A stretch of DNA of 32,441 nt, taken from positions 1 to 32,441 of the forward strand of contig JAGCWT010000204.1 in NCBI GenBank assembly GCA_017961705.1. Reading direction: 5' to 3'. Below, piece after piece: positions 23,743-31,805 of this stretch. This DNA is from Treponema sp. (lineage in GTDB: Bacteria > Spirochaetota > Spirochaetia > Treponematales > Treponemataceae). Every line of letters starts with the position of its first letter. Within the stretch, counting starts at the first letter, position 1. A model generated the notes under the pieces. It was not told the DNA's origin and ran no database searches. It saw only the letters and a list, made by a program, of their open reading frames with translations. A program made the translations under genes and the position numbers.

Positions 23743-23809
23743 GGAAATCAGATTTTGCTTTCTCGTTGCGCCCAAATCTGATTTCCAACTGCTTTACATA
23801 AGAGAAAAT
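23743..23809. repeat. intergenic inverted-repeat element, copy 2 (short form)
   Basis: GGAAATCAGATTTTG (23743-23757) pairs with CAAATCTGATTTCC (23773-23786) around a 15-nt loop. The tail CTGCTTTACATAAGAGAAAAT follows. Both arm and tail match the ends of the 3515-3710 element, with the long middle missing. It lies upstream of the tRNA. Confidence 0.7.
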
Positions 23810-23886
23810 TAGAGCCCATACACCGTGGAAAATGCTGAACACCCCAAAAACCTTAAGCTTGTCTCTAGAATAAAATAAACTGGGTT

Positions 23887-24023
23887 CTTAGGGCGTTAGC
23901 CCTAAGCCGTGCCGGGAAAGGGAGGGGTTAAGGGGAGGGAAAAACCTCGCTTCGGAGTAGGCAACTTTTTTAACGTTAAAAAAGTTGCTCCCCTTAAGTT
24001 TGGGGTCCAAGGGTACTCCCTTG
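23887..24023. other. block of nested perfect palindromes, no gene
   Basis: There are four stems in 137 bp: CTTAGGGC/GCCCTAAG (23887-23906); TTAAGGGGAG/CTCCCCTTAA (23928-23937 with 23988-23997); a perfect 28-bp palindrome with arms GCAACTTTTTTAAC inside it (23961-23988); and CAAGGG/CCCTTG (24008-24023). The rest of 23810-24060 shows nothing coding. The block precedes the promoter of the next gene and may be a structured RNA, an element remnant or a protein-binding region. Confidence 0.6.
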
Positions 24024-24060
24024 AAAAGAGTTTTTCAGTAAACACTAATTAATTTTTTTA

Positions 24061-24089
24061 TAGACAAACCTTACTATATAAAATACAAT
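24061..24089 (+). promoter_or_regulatory. predicted promoter of the CBM-like adenylate cyclase operon
   Basis: TAGACA (24061-24066) and TACAAT (24084-24089) are 17 bp apart. The start of transcription would be about 4 bp before the ATG at 24100, where no Shine-Dalgarno is seen, so the message is probably leaderless or nearly so. Confidence 0.5.
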
Positions 24090-24099
24090 TTATATATAT

Positions 24100-26220
24100 A
24101 TGAGCGACACTGTAAAACTTATTAGCATCATAATCCTTTTTGGGCTGGGCTTCTTTTGCCTACAGACCGGAGTCTTTTTAGTTTCCGGGCATAAACTTAG
24201 GCACAATAGCCGCAGAACGCTGATTATTTTGCAAATCATTACGGGCTTACTCCTTGTTTTTGATGCCTTGGCATATATCTTTAGGGGAAACGGCAGCCAG
24301 ACTGGTTACTATATGGTCAGAGTCTGCAACTTTATGGTTTTTTCCCTTAATTACGCAGTAGCTTTCTTCTACTGCCTTTATTGCGTGGAATTCATCAGGT
24401 CCGACATTCTAAATTTTAAGTTCCTTTGCTATCCCCGCACGTCTGTAAAAAGAGGAATCCCGGTTCATCTTTATGTTGTCTTTTTTATTTGTATTGTTGG
24501 GCTTGGCTTTACCATAGCAAACCTCTATACAAAAATCTTTTACTACTTTAACGAAGAAAATTTCTATCACAGGAATGCGCTCTTCCCTTTGAGCATTACT
24601 CTGGGGCTTTTGCCAGGGCTTATCACTGTGGTAATGCTCTTTCAGTATAAAAAATTCCTAAAGAAAAATATTTTTGTTTCCCTTTTTATTTATTCCGTCT
24701 TTCCACTTGCCGGTATAGTTTTTGCTTTGTTTTTCTACGGAATTTCCTGGATAAACCTTGGCTACGGAATTGGCGCCCTGCATCTTTTTTATTCCTCAAT
24801 AAAACTCATGGAACTTGAATTTTATTCGGACAAGAGAAACGGTGGCCGCCTAAGCCCAGACTACAAGCAAGAATTTACAATCCCGGAAATGAAGAAGAGG
24901 ATTGCAAGAAACCACTTGTGGCAGGTTATCTGTGCAGTTTCGGGTGGACTTCTTTTGGTTCTTATAATCGTTTCCATTACAGGAATAAGCATTCCGGAAC
25001 GAAGCATTATTATAGAAGAGCCCTACCAGGAAAACGACAGGTCAAAATCTGTCTGCGTTACATTCTTGCGCGATGCAGAAAAAGTATGGGTCGATAACGA
25101 TGACTACAGCAGGGTTGGAGCCCAGTACAACGGAATAATCTATAACAACATGAAGGCAACAATCATTACCGACTGGAAAGTTTCCATAGATGTTGCAGAG
25201 GACTGTTCAATCGATCCTGGCCCTTGGAACGGATCTTTCTCTATTGCAGAAAAAGTGATGTATGTTAGGAAGCCTCAGGACAAAGATGCCGAAAACATTC
25301 ACGGGGCTAATTATTACCAAGTTTCTCCGCTAAGAAACCTTGGCTTTGGCTGCATCATGTACTCTCCCGCAGGATATAACCCCTTGGAGTCAAAAATTGT
25401 TTTCTCCTATGATAGCGTTCTAAAACCCCTGTCATACATTTTATTTGACATTGCATTGGGTGTGCTTTCGGTTATTTTTATTGTTTCAATTACAATCTCT
25501 TTTGTTGAAGGAAAGATTATCCGCATTGAGGAAGAAAACCGAAGGCTGGAAGACACGGTAGAGGAGCGCACAAAGGAACTTCAGGAAGAAAAGAACCGTT
25601 CAGAAGAGCTGCTTTTGAACATACTTCCAGAAGAAGTGGCAAAACGCCTTGCTATGGACAAGAATGCAAAAATTGCAGACAAGATAGAAAATGCTTCCGT
25701 TCTTTTTGCAGACATTGTTGGCTTTACAAAAATAACAAGCACCCTTGATGCAGATACCGTTGTTGGCGCACTAAATTCGCTTTATTCCCGCATTGACGAA
25801 CGTGCCAAGCGCGAAGGAATAGAAAAGATTAAGACCATCGGCGACTCTTATATGGCCGCAGCCGGGCTTTTTGGAAAAGAACCCGCAGAAAAGAATGCAC
25901 TCTTGCTCATCAGGTTTGCAAGGGGAATGCTTAAGGACATAGAAGACTTTAATGCTGTTAGCAACGTTAAGCTCTTCATGAGGATAGGAATCAACAGCGG
26001 AAACCTTATTGCAGATGTTATTGGAAAGACAAAATTCGTTTACGACATTTGGGGAGACACGGTGAATGTTGCAAGCCGAATGGAAAGTTCTGGAGTACCA
26101 TCCAGAATTCATGTTTCGGAAAGTACGATGACTCTTACAAAGAGGTTCATAGCCTACACAGAACCTGTGGTAATGGAAATAAAGGGTAAGGGCGTCATGA
26201 AAACTTATTTTTTGAGGTAG
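24100..26220 (+). CDS. membrane adenylate cyclase with extracytoplasmic CBM2-like domain
   Basis: This 706-residue protein has about seven helices in residues 5-235 and one at ~272-296. An extracytoplasmic domain follows at ~300-445, then another helix (~446-469), a coiled-coil signalling helix (475-505) and a class III cyclase domain (530-706). Metal aspartates are Asp538 (FADIVGFT) and Asp582 (GDSYMAA). Lys578 and Asp649 are the adenine pair; Asn656 and Arg660 (TVNVASR) are present. The outer domain (YNGIIYNNMKATIITDWKVS, PGPWNGSFSIAEKVMYV, NLGFGCIMYSPAG) follows the CBM2 cellulose-binding pattern (N...W...WNG...GFG), so carbohydrate sensing is proposed. It heads an operon with two barrel proteins. 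Confidence 0.88.
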   Translation: MSDTVKLISIIILFGLGFFCLQTGVFLVSGHKLRHNSRRTLIILQIITGLLLVFDALAYIFRGNGSQTGYYMVRVCNFMVFSLNYAVAFFYCLYCVEFIRSDILNFKFLCYPRTSVKRGIPVHLYVVFFICIVGLGFTIANLYTKIFYYFNEENFYHRNALFPLSITLGLLPGLITVVMLFQYKKFLKKNIFVSLFIYSVFPLAGIVFALFFYGISWINLGYGIGALHLFYSSIKLMELEFYSDKRNGGRLSPDYKQEFTIPEMKKRIARNHLWQVICAVSGGLLLVLIIVSITGISIPERSIIIEEPYQENDRSKSVCVTFLRDAEKVWVDNDDYSRVGAQYNGIIYNNMKATIITDWKVSIDVAEDCSIDPGPWNGSFSIAEKVMYVRKPQDKDAENIHGANYYQVSPLRNLGFGCIMYSPAGYNPLESKIVFSYDSVLKPLSYILFDIALGVLSVIFIVSITISFVEGKIIRIEEENRRLEDTVEERTKELQEEKNRSEELLLNILPEEVAKRLAMDKNAKIADKIENASVLFADIVGFTKITSTLDADTVVGALNSLYSRIDERAKREGIEKIKTIGDSYMAAAGLFGKEPAEKNALLLIRFARGMLKDIEDFNAVSNVKLFMRIGINSGNLIADVIGKTKFVYDIWGDTVNVASRMESSGVPSRIHVSESTMTLTKRFIAYTEPVVMEIKGKGVMKTYFLR

Positions 26221-26228
26221 TATAGCTT

Positions 26229-26837
26229 ATGAAAAGATTATTTTCAGTTTTTTGCCTTGCAATTTTATTAAGCTCCGGCCTGGCCTATGCGGAGTATGAC
26301 GGAGACTTGCAGTTTAACACAGGCTATGCGCATCTTTCTGTTTCCAGAGACGACAGAAAAGTAGACAATAGCGAAAGCTCTGATAATTTTTCGCTTGGGT
26401 TTACAAACCACAACCTCTGGAGCATTACTGACCTAATTTCCGTAGGCTTTATGGAAAAGCTGGACTTTAGCTTTGGAGACTTAACCGGTGATGAAGATGT
26501 ATTTTGCTTTGAAATAGGCGTGCTTTGTGGCCCCTCACTGGGATTCAACATTACCCAAAACATTAGCGTAATTCTTGGCGCTGGTTTTGTTGTTGGCGGA
26601 GCAAGTTTTTCCGGGGAAGAAGACTCTGCTGTTGACTGGGTTGGCTTTGGCGGCGGCACAGACCTTCAGGTAAAATTCCTGGCATCCAAATTTGTAAGCC
26701 CCGTCATCGGTTTTTCCTGGCTTCATTTTTCAAGTGACGAACTAACCCTTACCATAAGCGAACACAGCTACGACTTTGCCGTAGACACTACAACAAATGT
26801 GTTTAGAGCCTATGCTGGAGTTAGCTTAAATTTCTAG
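26229..26837 (+). CDS. outer-membrane-like beta-barrel protein, paralogue 1
   Basis: This 202-residue protein has a signal peptide (cleavage near GLAYA) and alternating aromatic/hydrophobic strands (DLQFNTGYAHLSVS, GFTNHNLWSITDLISVGFME, GGGTDLQVKFLASKFVSPVI). It ends in YAGVSLNF; a C-terminal aromatic residue is the barrel-assembly signal of outer membrane proteins. GAGG overlapping the end of the cyclase gene serves as ribosome-binding site, 8 bp separating the genes. It shares layout and many residues with the next gene, so the two are tandem duplicates. The function is unknown. Confidence 0.75.
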   Translation: MKRLFSVFCLAILLSSGLAYAEYDGDLQFNTGYAHLSVSRDDRKVDNSESSDNFSLGFTNHNLWSITDLISVGFMEKLDFSFGDLTGDEDVFCFEIGVLCGPSLGFNITQNISVILGAGFVVGGASFSGEEDSAVDWVGFGGGTDLQVKFLASKFVSPVIGFSWLHFSSDELTLTISEHSYDFAVDTTTNVFRAYAGVSLNF

Positions 26838-26880
26838 TGCAAGCCATGCAATTTTACCGTTTGTTTTGAGGTGGCAACCA

Positions 26881-27501
26881 ATGAGAAAAATATGTGCCCT
26901 TGCTTTTTGCCTTGCATTTTTGTTTGCATCGGGAACAGCCTATGCTAAGTCATGGTACGAGAACTTAAGCTACGAGGGGGACGTTCAGCTAACTGCCGGG
27001 TATTCGTATTTTTCTGCTTCCCTTGACAATGGTGAATATAAAAAGGCTTCGAATAATTTTATAGTTGGCTTAGAGAACCACAACTTCTGGTGCGTTACGG
27101 ATTTTTTCTTTTTTGGCTTTATGGAAAGCGTAGATCTTGGCGTTGACTGTGCAGAGGAAGGCAGTATGTCTCTTACCTTTCTTTTTGCCCCCGCTGTAGG
27201 CTTTCACATTAATTATGACATAGACATAAACCTTGCTTTTGGTCCTGTGCTGGGTATAGGAGCTTTGTCTGTTGACGGCACAGAAGATATAGATTTTAGT
27301 TGGGACGGCATTGGATGCGGGGCAGACCTTCAGGTAAAATTCTTTTCCAATCATTTGTTTAGTCCGGTTTTAGGCTTCGCTTGGTCTCACCTGATAGGCG
27401 ATGAAGCAACAATGGAAATAAACGGTCATGACGAAGATGTGGATATGAAGTCTGCTACGGATGTGTTCAAAGTTTATGCTGGCCTTAGCCTAAATTTCTA
27501 G
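26881..27501 (+). CDS. outer-membrane-like beta-barrel protein, paralogue 2
   Basis: This 206-residue protein has a signal peptide (cleavage near GTAYA) and the same strand pattern as the preceding gene: VQLTAGYSYFSASLDNG, GLENHNFWCVTDFFFFGFME, GCGADLQVKFFSNHLFSPVL and the ending YAGLSLNF. The ATG at 26881 is chosen because GAGGTGG lies just upstream; an in-frame TTG at 26866 lacks such a site. It is the third gene of the cyclase operon, 43 bp after paralogue 1. The pair may form pores or bind ligands connected with the CBM-like cyclase, but this is only context. Confidence 0.75.
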   Translation: MRKICALAFCLAFLFASGTAYAKSWYENLSYEGDVQLTAGYSYFSASLDNGEYKKASNNFIVGLENHNFWCVTDFFFFGFMESVDLGVDCAEEGSMSLTFLFAPAVGFHINYDIDINLAFGPVLGIGALSVDGTEDIDFSWDGIGCGADLQVKFFSNHLFSPVLGFAWSHLIGDEATMEINGHDEDVDMKSATDVFKVYAGLSLNF

Positions 27502-27550
27502 TGCAAGCGAATGTGCCAGCACCAGTCCCCTTTAATTCTGCCGCTTTGGC

Positions 27551-29050
27551 TTACCGCCTATACATACCACTTTGCTTCTTCATTTGGTACATCGCCGTGT
27601 CCGATTTCCTAAGCAGGTCGGAAAATTCGTTTGCCGCACCGTCAACTTTTTTTAGAATGGGGCCGTAGCTCATGCCAATCTTGTAGGGAAGCTTTAGTTT
27701 TTGGTTCCATTCAGCAATGATTTTTTCTGCCCTTGCGCTAAATTCGTCCGCAGCCGTGGTAGCTCCGTCTTTTAGCCCCAGAATCAAAAATTCATCACCG
27801 CCAATTCTAAAAGCCATGTCTTCCTTGTCCGCTGCCTCTGTTATGATTTGCGAAAGATTCTTTATGGCCCTGTCGCCCTCTTCGTGCCCAAAATTGTCGT
27901 TTATAAACTTAAGGCCGTCCATGTCGCAGATGCATACAAAAAGAGACTTGCCCTTTTGCAGCGCTTCCTTGTAAAGAATGTCGGAAAAATATTCCATGCC
28001 CTTGCGGTTGTAAAGCCCCGTCATGGGGTCTATCCTAAGTTCCTTTTGCAGATTGTATTTTTCCTTCTTAAGGTGTTCGTATTGCTCCGTTGTGTCAAAC
28101 AAAACGTACAGCTTTCCAAAGTTTTTCTTGTCCCTAAGCAGGGCATTCTCTTCTGCGCTGTAAACCCTGTCTTTTATGCTAATAACGCCCTTGTCCAGAA
28201 CCGCATCCTTGATTTTTTGAATCAGGTTTGCAGAATCGCTTTCTATACCGGGAAATATTTCTGTTGCAGTCTTGTTGCAGTATTGAATGTTGTCGTTTGT
28301 GTCTACAGCGATTATTCCTTCCGAAAGGTGGTCTATAATAAAATCGCGGGCAATTTCCTTTGTTCCAAGAAGGTCGTACCTAAAAAACGCCACGAACATA
28401 ACCACTATGCCTATTACGTAGCCAAAAACCGTTATGTCATAAACCCTTGCCAGCTCAATCAGCTTTATCTGGTGGATAATAAAGAAAAGGAATTCAATAA
28501 AAAAAGAAATTATCACAGACATGAGCCGTTTTTTTCTAGTGCGGTTGTTTGCCTTGCGCCAAGCCCTAAAAAGCCAGGTAAAGCCCATTGCAATGTAAAA
28601 GAACTGAAGCGCCATAAAAATATGGTGGACAATTCCGTTGCCGTGAAGCAGCCGTGGAAAAATCTTGTCCGTAGAAAATTCTGTCCATGTGTAGTAAAGG
28701 TTATGCTTTGTAATCGTGATGATGGAAAGGTAAATTAAAATGTGGGTAATTACAAAAAAATTTTTTATGAACTTGGGAAACTTTACCTTGCAGAGTTCAA
28801 TCGTAAACATAAAAAGAAAAATCGTAATCCATATGCGTCCTGCGTAGGAAAACCTGAGGGCTGTAACGTAGGCTTCTTCCGTTGTGGAAAGCAATTGGAA
28901 AAGGTAGCCAATATTGTTTACAAGGATTGCAAGGCAGCTTAAAAAAAGATAGGAAAGGGGAGCGTGTTTTAATCTGCGGAAAATAATCCAAGACTCTACA
29001 AACAATCCGACTATGCTTGCATATTGAATTGAGAGCAAAAGGCTGCGCAC
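27551..29050 (-). CDS. 7TM-PAS-GGDEF diguanylate cyclase
   Basis: This 499-residue protein has seven membrane helices in residues ~1-225, resembling the histidine-kinase N-terminal 7TM sensor. A PAS domain follows (~234-325; IIDHLSEGIIAVDTNDNIQY), then a GGDEF domain (~339-495) with DPMTGLYNRKG, CDMDGLKFINDNFGHEEGD and an intact GGDEF (417-421). It should make c-di-GMP. The RxxD inhibitory site is missing, so it is probably not product-inhibited. The GTG at 29050 is chosen because AGGGAG lies 7 bp upstream; a GTG at 29065 would add five residues without such a site. It converges with the barrel genes; no clear terminator lies in the 49-bp gap. Confidence 0.9.
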   Translation of the reverse strand: MRSLLLSIQYASIVGLFVESWIIFRRLKHAPLSYLFLSCLAILVNNIGYLFQLLSTTEEAYVTALRFSYAGRIWITIFLFMFTIELCKVKFPKFIKNFFVITHILIYLSIITITKHNLYYTWTEFSTDKIFPRLLHGNGIVHHIFMALQFFYIAMGFTWLFRAWRKANNRTRKKRLMSVIISFFIEFLFFIIHQIKLIELARVYDITVFGYVIGIVVMFVAFFRYDLLGTKEIARDFIIDHLSEGIIAVDTNDNIQYCNKTATEIFPGIESDSANLIQKIKDAVLDKGVISIKDRVYSAEENALLRDKKNFGKLYVLFDTTEQYEHLKKEKYNLQKELRIDPMTGLYNRKGMEYFSDILYKEALQKGKSLFVCICDMDGLKFINDNFGHEEGDRAIKNLSQIITEAADKEDMAFRIGGDEFLILGLKDGATTAADEFSARAEKIIAEWNQKLKLPYKIGMSYGPILKKVDGAANEFSDLLRKSDTAMYQMKKQSGMYRR

Positions 29051-29078
29051 GAATTTCTCCCTCACAAAGTATACTTAT

Positions 29079-29107
29079 AGTATAATTTGTTTTTTTGTTT
29101 TCTGCAA
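29079..29107 (-). promoter_or_regulatory. predicted promoter of the diguanylate cyclase gene
   Basis: On the minus strand TTGCAG (29102-29107) and TATACT (29079-29084) are 17 bp apart. TATACT/AGTATA form a short inverted repeat around the -10. Confidence 0.55.
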
Positions 29108-29163
29108 GAATTTTTGCCCTTTTAGCTTTTTGGCATGCAAGCTGAGCGGGGAACTGCGTTGTA

Positions 29164-29266
29164 ACTTACGCCCGATTGAAAGGGCCGCCGCAGGCGGTTG
29201 CCGTTGGGTGAGCGCAGTCGAACCCCGGCAATGGAGCGAAAGCGAAACCCTGGAAAGCGGGTAAAA
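29164..29266 (+). repeat. Flavo-1-like intergenic element, copy F
   Basis: The copy begins ACTTACGCCCGATTGAAAGG, contains CCGCCGCAGGCGG and GGAGCGAAAGCGAAACC, and ends CTGGAAAGCGGGTAAAAA. It is the largest part of the gene-free stretch 29051-29471. A second hairpin overlaps its end (GGGTAAAAA at 29259-29267 pairs with TTTTTACCC further on), and GTGAGTTT/AAACTCAC forms another just beyond. Confidence 0.7.
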
Positions 29267-29390
29267 ACGCCCTCCTTGGCATTTTTACCCGTGAGTTTCC
29301 TTACGAAAACTCACCAGCTCCTTTGCTAAGAAAATGACGCGCCCTCCATGGCGCTGTTTGTTTGAGTATTAGGGTAAAAATACCAAGGAG

Positions 29391-29442
29391 TTTGGACGGA
29401 CACGTAGTGCCGGACACAGTAAAAATAAAAATGCCGTCCAAA
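29391..29442 (+). repeat. companion repeat of the Flavo-1-like element, copy 2
   Basis: CACGTAGTGCCGGACACAGT is followed by AAAAATAAAAATGCCGTCC, nearly the same as 11059-11105 on the minus strand. The ends TTTGGACGG (29391-29399) and CCGTCCAAA (29434-29442) are a perfect inverted repeat, so it can fold as a hairpin just after the acyl-CoA ligase gene. Confidence 0.65.
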
Positions 29443-29471
29443 TTAAGAAGAAAATTTTCCTGCTTCTTATT

Positions 29472-31208
29472 CTACTTCTTGTAGTTCCTCTTTACCTTGA
29501 GCGTGGTCGTCATCTCGAGTGGTTTTTCCAGAATCGTAAGCCGGGTAATCCTCTGGTAAGGCAAAAGCTTGCGGTTTATTTTGTTTACAATCTCCTGAAC
29601 CTCTGCCTTTACAACGTTGTCGCTCATCTTGTCCTCGCGGGCAACCCCCAGCCGTGCAAAGAGAGAGTCATCGGGATAAACCAAAGCCTCAAGCTCTTCC
29701 GACACATCCGAGCCTTCTGCAATATATCCCTGAACCGTAATCTGCGAAATCTCCGTCTCCAGCTGGAACATGTCTTCTATCTCTTCCGGGTAGACGTTCT
29801 TTCCGCCGGAGGTAACAATCATGTTTTTTACGCGGCCAGAAAGCATAAGGTAGTTTTCCTTGTCCAGCCAGCCAAGGTCTCCTGTCTTAAAGAAACCGTC
29901 TTCCGTAAACATCTTGGCAGTTTCCTCTGGCATCTGGTAGTAGCCCTGCATGACCATTGGTCCCTTAACCGCAATTTCTCCAACACCGTCCTTGTTGGGG
30001 TTAAGAATCTTCATCTCCATGTGGCCAACAAAATAAGAACCAACGCTCTGGATCTTAAAGTGCTCGATTGGGTTCAGCGTAAGAATTGGAGAGGTTTCCG
30101 TAAGCCCATAGCCCTGAACAAAATTTATGCCCATGGAATTAAAGAACTTAAAGACGCTCTTTGCAAGTGGGCCGCCACCGCATATTGCAATTCGCAGTGA
30201 ATAGATGTTTGCCTTTTTAAGCACGCTCTTGAACATCTTCTTGCCCGGGTTAACTCCAAAAACCTTCCTTATAAGGTAGGAAATGTTCATCAAGAAGCTC
30301 ATTATTCCGTAGACAAAGGCACCCTTTTCCTTGATTCCCTTGATAATTCCCGCAGCCAGCTTGTTGAATAGAAGGGGAACACCCAAAAGCATTGTTATGT
30401 GGCCTTCCTTAAGCTCCTTCATCAGACGGCTAACAGCCATGCTCTTGCCAAAAACACATTCTGCGCCAACGGCAATCGTTTCTATTAAGACGGCAAGCAT
30501 TGTGTAGGCATGGTGAACCGGCAAAAGCGCATAGAAAACGTCGTCTTTTGTAATAATCATGTTGCGCTGGGCAATAAAGGCATCGCTAACAAGGTTCTTG
30601 TGGCTAAGCATAACCCCCTTTGGCTTTCCGGTAGTTCCGCTCGTAAAAAGAATGGCGGCAGTATCCTCAAGCTTTGGCATTTCAATCTCCGGCTTTTTGT
30701 CCGTGGTAAGATTGTAGGCGTACTTGTCCTTGAATTTGGGGCTTAGCGAATAAACCTTAAAATCATTTTCCTTATTTGCGTAATAGTCGTATTTTTCTTC
30801 GTCAACAAAAAGAAACTTTGGCTTTGCTGTGGCCAAAAGATTTTCCTGCTCCTCGTTGTGAAGGGCAAAATCCAGCGGGCAAATAGTGGCACCCGCAAAA
30901 AGGGCAGCAAAATAAACCACAGCCCATTCGGGAGAATTTTTTCCAGTAACGGCAACCCTGTCTCCCCTTTTTACACCGTTCACAGAAAGCCAGTCTGCCA
31001 AGCCCTGAATCTTTTGCACAACCTGGGAGTAGGTAAGGGCGTTCCTTGCTCCACCTGGACCTTCAAAATCCGTAAAACAGGCATTATTTGGCACGCGGTC
31101 AAGACTTATCTTAAAAAGCTCTGGCAGCGTAGGCCATTCACCTGAATAAAGCTTTCCCTTGTAGGGCGTGATTATGGCGGTCGGGTCGTAATTCTTAAGA
31201 CTTTTCAT
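29472..31208 (-). CDS. AMP-forming acyl-CoA synthetase (long-chain fatty acid ligase type)
   Basis: This 578-residue ANL-superfamily enzyme activates a fatty acid with ATP to an acyl-adenylate and joins it to CoA (or a carrier protein). The motifs are complete: P-loop TSGTTGKPKG (189-198), QGYGLTETSP (365-374), TGDLG (442-446), hinge GRVKNMIVTSGGKNVYPEE (458-476) and the C-terminal catalytic lysine in TTTLKVKR (Lys571). No signal peptide is present; a stretch around 300-315 is hydrophobic and may touch the membrane. Chain length cannot be judged. It is monocistronic, with repeats on both sides. Fatty-acid uptake and lipid recycling is the likely role. Confidence 0.9.
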   Translation of the reverse strand: MKSLKNYDPTAIITPYKGKLYSGEWPTLPELFKISLDRVPNNACFTDFEGPGGARNALTYSQVVQKIQGLADWLSVNGVKRGDRVAVTGKNSPEWAVVYFAALFAGATICPLDFALHNEEQENLLATAKPKFLFVDEEKYDYYANKENDFKVYSLSPKFKDKYAYNLTTDKKPEIEMPKLEDTAAILFTSGTTGKPKGVMLSHKNLVSDAFIAQRNMIITKDDVFYALLPVHHAYTMLAVLIETIAVGAECVFGKSMAVSRLMKELKEGHITMLLGVPLLFNKLAAGIIKGIKEKGAFVYGIMSFLMNISYLIRKVFGVNPGKKMFKSVLKKANIYSLRIAICGGGPLAKSVFKFFNSMGINFVQGYGLTETSPILTLNPIEHFKIQSVGSYFVGHMEMKILNPNKDGVGEIAVKGPMVMQGYYQMPEETAKMFTEDGFFKTGDLGWLDKENYLMLSGRVKNMIVTSGGKNVYPEEIEDMFQLETEISQITVQGYIAEGSDVSEELEALVYPDDSLFARLGVAREDKMSDNVVKAEVQEIVNKINRKLLPYQRITRLTILEKPLEMTTTLKVKRNYKK

Positions 31209-31332
31209 CTCTACATCCTGGTTTTTAAGGTTAAATAAAATCTTCTATATAATTCAAGAATAATACCAAATTCCATCGGTGTAAAGTTTTTTCTTTTTAA
31301 TTTCTTTCTGGAGCAGCTCTCTATCCGGACTG

Positions 31333-31355
31333 TCCCTTCGGGGCTAGGCTTATTT
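31333..31355 (-). repeat. truncated Flavo-1-like element, copy G
   Basis: On the minus strand AAGCCTAGCCCCGAAGGGAC keeps only the start of the family and then closes as a small hairpin. The rest of 31209-31392 shows no supported gene. Confidence 0.4.
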
Positions 31356-31392
31356 TGCAAAAGGCTCAGCACTAAAAGCTCAAAATGCCCCC

Positions 31393-31749
31393 TTACATTT
31401 TTAGAGCCACTTTCCATTCCTCTTCTTTAAATCCTGTGCAGACTGCATCGTCGGTTACAAGCAGGGGTCTTTTTACCAGCATGCCGTCACTTGCCAAAAG
31501 CTTGAATTGCTCGTCTTCGCTCATGGCCGGGAGTTTTGCAGAAAGCTCCATCTCGCGGTAAAGCATGCCGCTGGTGTTGAAAAACTTTTTTAGCGGTAGC
31601 CCGGATTTTTTATGCAGAGCACGCAAAGTCTTTTCGTCCGGGTGCTCGCCCTTGATGTCGATTTTCTTGTAGTCCACACCATTTGCCTCAAGCCAGGCAA
31701 GTGCCTTTTTGCATGTGGTACAACGGTCATAACAATAAACTTTGGTCAT
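31393..31749 (-). CDS. ArsC/Spx-family thioredoxin-fold protein
   Basis: This 118-residue protein has the ArsC family layout. It has a first strand and CxxC at Cys10/Cys13 (YDRCTTCKKALAWLE), DIKGEHPDEKTLRALHKKSG, KKFFNTSGMLYREMEL and a C-terminal KRPLLVTDDAVCTGFKEEEW. The CxxC and the 'SGMLYRE' segment fit the YffB/Spx-like branch rather than classical arsenate reductase; such proteins are redox regulators or thiol reductases. AAGGAG precedes the ATG. It follows tcdA on the same strand with a 56-bp gap and could be in one operon. Arsenate reduction is not supported by any neighbouring ars gene. Confidence 0.85.
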   Translation of the reverse strand: MTKVYCYDRCTTCKKALAWLEANGVDYKKIDIKGEHPDEKTLRALHKKSGLPLKKFFNTSGMLYREMELSAKLPAMSEDEQFKLLASDGMLVKRPLLVTDDAVCTGFKEEEWKVALKM

Positions 31750-31805
31750 AGCCTTTTACTCCTTTCATTGTAAATCAATTCCAGACAATCAGCGTAAACT
31801 CGTTC

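Noticed and set aside
27848-28738. Long plus-strand open frame (296 codons) opposite the diguanylate cyclase
   Set aside because: Composition is Lys/Val/Cys-rich without a recognisable fold, and it lies fully antisense to a complete GGDEF protein.
31211-31417. Small minus-strand frame before the acyl-CoA ligase
   Set aside because: It overlaps the end of the ArsC/Spx-like gene and a truncated repeat, and shows no protein-like pattern.
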